A stretch of 9,229 bases of DNA from assembly GCA_947071955.1 (NCBI GenBank), contig CAMTGL010000075.1:1-9229 (forward strand), given 5' to 3'. The translations under genes and the position numbers were made by a program. Source of the stretch: an uncultured Plesiomonas sp. Its GTDB lineage: Bacteria; Pseudomonadota; Gammaproteobacteria; Enterobacterales; CAMTGL01. The notes beneath the pieces were generated by a model. The model was not told the origin of the DNA. It made no database searches and was given only the letters and a program-made list of their open reading frames with translations. Below, in pieces: positions 6,154 through 9,229 of the stretch (position 1 is its first letter; each line of letters opens with the position of its first letter).

Positions 6154-6182
6154 ATCCCGCAAAAACAATAGCCACCGTTTAA

Positions 6183-6200
6183 AACGGGCAGTTACCCGTT
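6183..6200 (-). terminator. Weak hairpin spanning the gshA stop codon
   Basis: On the minus strand AACGGG (6200-6195) and CCCGTT (6188-6183) form a 6-bp stem whose 6-base loop contains the gshA TAA (6194-6192). Only about four T residues follow before an A-run, so termination would be inefficient. Translating ribosomes would also melt it. A competing palindrome CCGTTT-a-AAACGG overlaps at 6176-6188. It may give partial termination and allow read-through toward luxS. Confidence 0.3.
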
Positions 6201-7751
6201 CTGGCTGGCTAAGTAATCATCAAAACTAAGGGTATCTGCTGCTTCAATTGCCGCTTGTTTGGCAAAAGAGTCGGCCTGCTCCTGCGCAAACTGCGCATCA
6301 GAAAGCATTTCCAACGCTTCACTGGATAACTGCTGCTGATACTGTTTGGCCAATTCCAAACCAAAACCGCTAATCCCCTTTGCCAGCACCTGATCCAGCA
6401 CTTGGGCTGAGAGTGTCAACGAGGGATCAGCAAACGCTTTCATCAGTTTAGTACACAACCGCTGATAGGTATCAGAATCCGTACCATCAAGCACGGTAGC
6501 CACACTCAGCAAATCCGCAAACAAACGCTGCCCAACATCAGCCAGTGGCTGACGCGCCTCTTCACACCCGATACCGACTGTCTGCCCCGGTTTGCGTCCT
6601 TCAAGGATCACCCGATTCCAGTTTTTACGGCAACAGAGTAACTCGCTTTCACTCATTTCTGGTGCATCGGCCAGCGCACACCAGATCATAAACAGATCTA
6701 AGAAACGCACCTGTTCAGCATCAATACCTATTGCCGAGAACGGATTATTATCAAGCGCTCGCACTTCAATATATTGAATACCGCCGCGTAATAACGCATC
6801 AGACGGTGACTCTCCGGCCAACGTGACACGCTTAGGCCGAATTGGAGCATAAAACTCGTTCTCAATTTGCAACACGTTGCTGTTGAGCTGACGGTATTTA
6901 TCCCCGACTTTAACGCCGATATTGGCATATTGCTGTGATGGCTGATGGATCGCTTTTTTCAGTGCATCCACATACGGGCGCAACTGATTAAATGTAATAC
7001 CCAGTTTGCTCTGCTCTTTATTGGTATAGCCCAGATCGCTCATTCGCAATGACGTGGCATACGGCAGATACATCAACCCCTTGCTGTTTGACTCAAACGG
7101 CAGCACATCTTCACGCCCTGCGATAAACGAGCGGCACAGTGCAGGAGAAGCACCAAACAGATACGGGATCACCCAACCAAAGCGGTAATAGTTACGAATA
7201 AGCTTTAAGTAGCCGTCAGAGATCTTATCTTGCAGAACCTGAGGATCAAGATCACTGCCAAACCTTGTCAACCAAAAGCTATCCGGCAGTGAGAAATTAT
7301 AGTGCACACCGGAGATCACTTGCATCAGTGCACCGTAGCGATTTTTCAACCCCTCACGGTAGAGCGTTTTCAGGCGACCAATATTCGATTTACCGTATTG
7401 CGCCAGAACAATGTCACTCTCTTTACCGATAAAACAGGGCATACTGAGCGGCCAGAACAGCTCATCACCGATATTGCGTGCGGTATAACGTTGAATATCG
7501 CGCAGGAATGTGAGCAGACTGTCAACATCCCGCTCTACCGGCGTGATAAATTCAAGCAGGCTCTCTGCAAAGTCAGTGGTGATCCAGCTGTGTGTCAGGG
7601 CAGAGCCTAACGCCGCAGAGTGGCCAGTTTGAGCCAAATGACCATCAGGCGTAATCCGCAGCGTTTCACGCTCGATACCCCGCCCCAGACCTTGAACGAC
7701 ATGTGGGTTTGCTGCTAACCATGAGAGTGCAGCAGATACGTCAGGAATCAA
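6192..7751 (-). CDS. gshA: Glutamate-cysteine ligase GshA (gamma-proteobacterial type), TTG start
   Basis: GshA catalyses the ATP-dependent joining of L-glutamate and L-cysteine to gamma-glutamylcysteine, the first and rate-limiting step of glutathione synthesis, in the cytoplasm. From the TTG at 7751 the product is 519 aa (E. coli 518). Conserved blocks are GIERETLR (25-32), TDFAESLLEFIT (59-70), PLSMPC (101-106), VHYNFSL (149-155), QIENEFYAPIRPKR (295-308) and IEVRALDNNPF (328-338), which build the ATP-grasp-like active site. The frame extends seven codons to another TTG at 7772, but AAGGAAGGG (7757-7765) lies five bases before the second TTG, and the protein then begins (M)IPDVS as in E. 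coli, where a TTG start is also used. The rare start codon may limit output. It lies 97 bases after yqaA in the same direction; I see no clear promoter in that gap, so it may depend on the yqaB-yqaA transcript. Confidence 0.97.
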   Translation of the reverse strand: MIPDVSAALSWLAANPHVVQGLGRGIERETLRITPDGHLAQTGHSAALGSALTHSWITTDFAESLLEFITPVERDVDSLLTFLRDIQRYTARNIGDELFWPLSMPCFIGKESDIVLAQYGKSNIGRLKTLYREGLKNRYGALMQVISGVHYNFSLPDSFWLTRFGSDLDPQVLQDKISDGYLKLIRNYYRFGWVIPYLFGASPALCRSFIAGREDVLPFESNSKGLMYLPYATSLRMSDLGYTNKEQSKLGITFNQLRPYVDALKKAIHQPSQQYANIGVKVGDKYRQLNSNVLQIENEFYAPIRPKRVTLAGESPSDALLRGGIQYIEVRALDNNPFSAIGIDAEQVRFLDLFMIWCALADAPEMSESELLCCRKNWNRVILEGRKPGQTVGIGCEEARQPLADVGQRLFADLLSVATVLDGTDSDTYQRLCTKLMKAFADPSLTLSAQVLDQVLAKGISGFGLELAKQYQQQLSSEALEMLSDAQFAQEQADSFAKQAAIEAADTLSFDDYLASQNG

Positions 7752-7756
7752 AATAA

Positions 7757-7765
7757 CCCTTCCTT
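7757..7765 (-). promoter_or_regulatory. Shine-Dalgarno that sets the gshA TTG start
   Basis: The minus strand reads AAGGAAGGG here, five bases before the TTG at 7751. It lies inside the reading frame that would begin at the upstream TTG (7772), so it argues for the shorter product. This is the strongest ribosome-binding sequence in the yqaA-gshA gap. Confidence 0.75.
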
Positions 7766-7848
7766 CAACCAACCTGAACTTTTGATCTGATAAGGATACT
7801 GGTTAAATGCCCAAATTTCTACGGTATAACAATCGGTTACTCTTTATA

Positions 7849-8301
7849 CTACAGGGTAAATATATGGTTAACACCTTGAAATATAAGTGCAACGACAAGA
7901 TAACGTAACGTTTTTCCCCATAAAATAAACAGTGTAGCCGGCCAAAAAGAGAGCCGAAACCACCCCGCCAGCAGACACAAAACATCGCCAATAAGTGGCA
8001 GCCAGCTAAACAGTAATGACCAGACACCGTATTTTTTTACCCAGCGGGTAGCGGTAGTCAGACCACGCTGTGGCACTATTTCAGCAACGCCTCGCCCCAT
8101 CAGCAAACTCACCACACTTCCGAGCGTATTCCCCACAGAAGCAACCACAATTAGCTGCCAAACGGGCCACTGTGCTTGCTGTAAAAGCATCACCAGCAGC
8201 ACTTCAGAATTACCAGGAAGCAGCGTAGCACTGAGAAAACTACTCAGCAGCAGGCCCCACAGCCCGCTACTAGCGATCCAGGCATCAAATGCCGCCAACA
8301 T
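7849..8301 (-). CDS. yqaA: Inner-membrane protein YqaA, DedA/VTT family
   Basis: YqaA is a small DedA/VTT-superfamily membrane protein. Larger members are implicated in lipid scrambling and envelope homeostasis, but the role of YqaA is not established. The 150-aa product (E. coli 142) is more diverged than its neighbours yet keeps the diagnostic blocks FLSATLLPGNSEV (22-34), GNTLGS (57-62), a helix ending in WLPLIGDVLCLLAG (100-113) and GKTLRY (129-134). Hydrophobic segments lie about 12-32, 34-68 (probably re-entrant) and 92-145. Compared with E. coli, extra residues sit at the N-terminus and after GRGVAEIV. The ATG at 8301 shares one base with the yqaB stop (TGATG), so it is translationally coupled to yqaB; it has no strong Shine-Dalgarno of its own. 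The yqaB-yqaA order and overlap are as in E. coli. Confidence 0.92.
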   Translation of the reverse strand: MLAAFDAWIASSGLWGLLLSSFLSATLLPGNSEVLLVMLLQQAQWPVWQLIVVASVGNTLGSVVSLLMGRGVAEIVPQRGLTTATRWVKKYGVWSLLFSWLPLIGDVLCLLAGWFRLSFWPATLFILWGKTLRYLVVALIFQGVNHIFTL

Positions 8302-8870
8302 CAGGCCAGCGTTCTCACATCAACCACAGCCATTCCTGCACTGCGGGCTGCTTGAATACCAAAATCGGCATCTTCAAAAACCACACAATGCTCAGGTGCA
8401 ACGCCCATACGCGATGCACAGAGTAAAAATGTATCCGGGTTCGGTTTGTGCGCGGTGACATCATTTGCACCAACCAGCACATCAAAATAGTGGCGCAACC
8501 CCATATGCTGCAAAATAGCCTCAGCCATCGCCGTATCACTGCCAGTGCCAACTGCCATAGGGCGGCGACCATGATACGCCTTTACCACCTCAATCAGCGG
8601 CAACGGCTCACACAGATCAAACAGATACTTCTGCGATTGCTGCATCTTCTCTTTGGCCAGCGCCACGGCATTTAAATCAGCGCCGTGGCGATCAATAATT
8701 GACTGGGCAATTGACCATGTTGGCGCGCCACTGAGTGATGCCATCAGCTCTGGCTCATACGGCAGCCCGTATTTCCCCAAGATCTCTATCCATGCCTGAC
8801 GATGCGCGGGCAGTGATTCGATAATCGTGCCATCCATATCAAAAATCAGCCCTTGGTAGCTATCGTACAT
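8301..8870 (-). CDS. yqaB: HAD-superfamily sugar phosphatase YqaB (fructose-1-phosphatase)
   Basis: YqaB is a cytoplasmic HAD hydrolase (beta-phosphoglucomutase-like subfamily) that in E. coli dephosphorylates fructose-1-phosphate and related small substrates. The 189-aa product is full length. Motif I is DMDGT with nucleophile Asp11 and acid/base Asp13; motif II is Thr109 in GTGS; the motif III lysine is Lys142 in HKPNPD; motif IV is the Glu166-Asp167 pair in FEDADFG. The alpha-helical cap lies at about residues 17-85. The ATG at 8870 has AGGAG five bases upstream. It is the first gene of the yqaB-yqaA(-gshA) group. In E. coli a tRNA-Arg cluster lies just upstream; here only an upstream terminator remnant is visible. 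Confidence 0.95.
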   Translation of the reverse strand: MYDSYQGLIFDMDGTIIESLPAHRQAWIEILGKYGLPYEPELMASLSGAPTWSIAQSIIDRHGADLNAVALAKEKMQQSQKYLFDLCEPLPLIEVVKAYHGRRPMAVGTGSDTAMAEAILQHMGLRHYFDVLVGANDVTAHKPNPDTFLLCASRMGVAPEHCVVFEDADFGIQAARSAGMAVVDVRTLA

Positions 8871-8887
8871 AACAACTCCTACTTAAC

Positions 8888-8920
8888 AGGGCTACGCCCT
8901 CAACCGCACCACACCGGTGC
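8888..8920 (-). promoter_or_regulatory. Two small hairpins in the yqaB leader
   Basis: AGGGC-tac-GCCCT (8888-8900) and GCACC-acacc-GGTGC (8906-8920) are perfect 5-bp GC-rich stems side by side, ending about 18 bases before the yqaB ATG and close to its AGGAG. They could modulate ribosome access or mRNA stability. No T-run follows, so they are not terminators. Function unproven. Confidence 0.35.
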
Positions 8921-9040
8921 AAACAAGATTACTGTACCGTAAATCCCCTCTTGCTTGCAGCGGCCACATACTGTTTTGTGATGCTTTCACCGATTTATGC
9001 AACGCCTTGAGTACAGACTAAGTCAGCACACACTCAAAAA

Positions 9041-9055
9041 CACAACACAACACAA
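9041..9055. repeat. CACAA tandem repeat, three copies
   Basis: Three exact head-to-tail copies of CACAA occupy 9041-9055. It is a short simple-sequence tract in the non-coding region upstream of yqaB. No function can be assigned. Confidence 0.8.
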
Positions 9056-9067
9056 TAAATAGAGGGA

Positions 9068-9102
9068 AAAAGATAAAAGGCAAAAGACAAAAGACAAAAA
9101 CT
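9068..9102. repeat. 7-bp tandem repeat AAAAGRY, about five copies
   Basis: Five consecutive 7-base units read AAAAGAT, AAAAGGC, AAAAGAC, AAAAGAC and AAAAACT; the middle two are identical and the outer ones degenerate. Such tracts can change length by replication slippage. Because the weak promoter-like hexamers on the minus strand lie within this tract, a copy-number change would alter their spacing by seven bases. A regulatory effect is speculation. Confidence 0.75.
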
Positions 9103-9209
9103 AAACATGAAAGGAAAGGAGACTATAAAGATCAGAAGCATACAGCAATGATAAACGCGGAAAGACGTTAACAACAGGAAACCGTTAGCCTTAAACAAGC
9201 GCCAAACGC

Positions 9210-9229
9210 AAAAAGCCCCGTCAATGACG
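9210..9229 (-). terminator. Upstream-operon terminator, cut by window end
   Basis: On the minus strand the last bases read CGTC-att-GACG, then GGGC and five T residues. The 4-bp stem would be extended by GCCC lying just outside the window, giving a typical intrinsic terminator. It ends whatever is transcribed toward yqaB from beyond the window; by analogy with E. coli this is probably the arginine tRNA cluster, which I cannot see. Confidence 0.6.

Larger units (their letters stand above)
8921..9209. other. Gene-free AT-rich stretch upstream of yqaB
   Basis: No credible coding frame or RNA gene is visible on either strand; the frames are short and lack supporting ribosome-binding sites. The plus strand is strongly A/purine-rich from about 9031 to 9130 and carries two tandem repeats, listed separately. 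The only promoter-like hexamers on the minus strand lie within the 7-base repeats (TTGTCT at 9092-9097, TATCTT at 9070-9075, 16-base spacing) and are weak. In E. coli the corresponding gap separates yqaB from an arginine tRNA cluster. Confidence 0.6.

Noticed and set aside
9041..9102. Repeats upstream of yqaB considered as a CRISPR array
   Set aside because: Units are 5 and 7 bases, directly adjacent, with no spacers and no cas genes nearby.
9107..9151. Tiny plus-strand frame starting ATGAAAGGAAAGGAG
   Set aside because: Only 14 codons, no upstream ribosome-binding site, and it lies in a purine-rich non-coding tract.
1..9229. Search for an undescribed multi-gene system, defence island or mobile element
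   Set aside because: Every coding stretch is a recognised core gene in conserved order, with no integrase, transposase, inverted terminal repeats, tRNA-associated attachment site or change in composition.

Overview
The window holds ten protein genes and one small RNA. It comes from the chromosome of a gammaproteobacterium of the order Enterobacterales. The evidence is near-colinear similarity of every protein to its Escherichia coli counterpart (Ffh 453 aa, YpjD 263 aa, LuxS about 171-172 aa), a recognisable MicA sRNA beside luxS, and the conserved blocks trmD-rimM-rpsP-ffh and yqaB-yqaA-gshA-luxS. The proteins are too diverged for Escherichia or Salmonella. In E. coli K-12, as I recall its map, luxS lies tens of kilobases from yfjD; here the two are convergent neighbours. 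A deeper-branching enterobacterium is likely, but I cannot name the genus.

Layout. Positions 1-2836 (minus strand): a ribosome and protein-targeting block, read ffh, rpsP, rimM, trmD (cut by the window start). rpsP has its own good promoter in the ffh-rpsP gap. Positions 2846-2997: a divergent intergenic region with candidate promoters for ffh (minus) and ypjD (plus). Positions 2998-5312 (plus): ypjD (inner-membrane protein of the cytochrome c assembly/CcsA family) and yfjD/corB (CNNM-type Mg2+/Co2+ transport family, TTG start), separated by a 248-base gap with a structured inverted repeat. Positions 5331-5367: a strong bidirectional terminator between convergent yfjD and luxS. Positions 5447-8870 (minus): yqaB and yqaA (1-base overlap), then gshA (TTG start), then luxS. 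In the gshA-luxS gap, the plus strand encodes MicA with a sigma-E-like promoter and a perfect terminator. Positions 8871-9229: no gene; yqaB leader hairpins, two short tandem repeats and the cut end of an upstream terminator.

How the genes work together. Ffh delivers nascent membrane proteins to the Sec machinery. RpsP, RimM and TrmD are a ribosomal protein, a 30S maturation factor and a tRNA methyltransferase. GshA makes gamma-glutamylcysteine for glutathione, and LuxS recycles S-ribosylhomocysteine and makes the AI-2 precursor. MicA links the region to the envelope stress response by repressing outer-membrane protein mRNAs, and it lies where it could be antisense to long luxS leaders.

I see no mobile element, prophage, CRISPR array, toxin-antitoxin pair or defence system, and no sign of a novel multi-gene system. 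The interest is regulatory: the diverged MicA locus with a 16-base palindrome in UP-element position, a possible structured trmD leader, the 7-base tandem repeat upstream of yqaB, and the non-ATG starts of gshA and yfjD.
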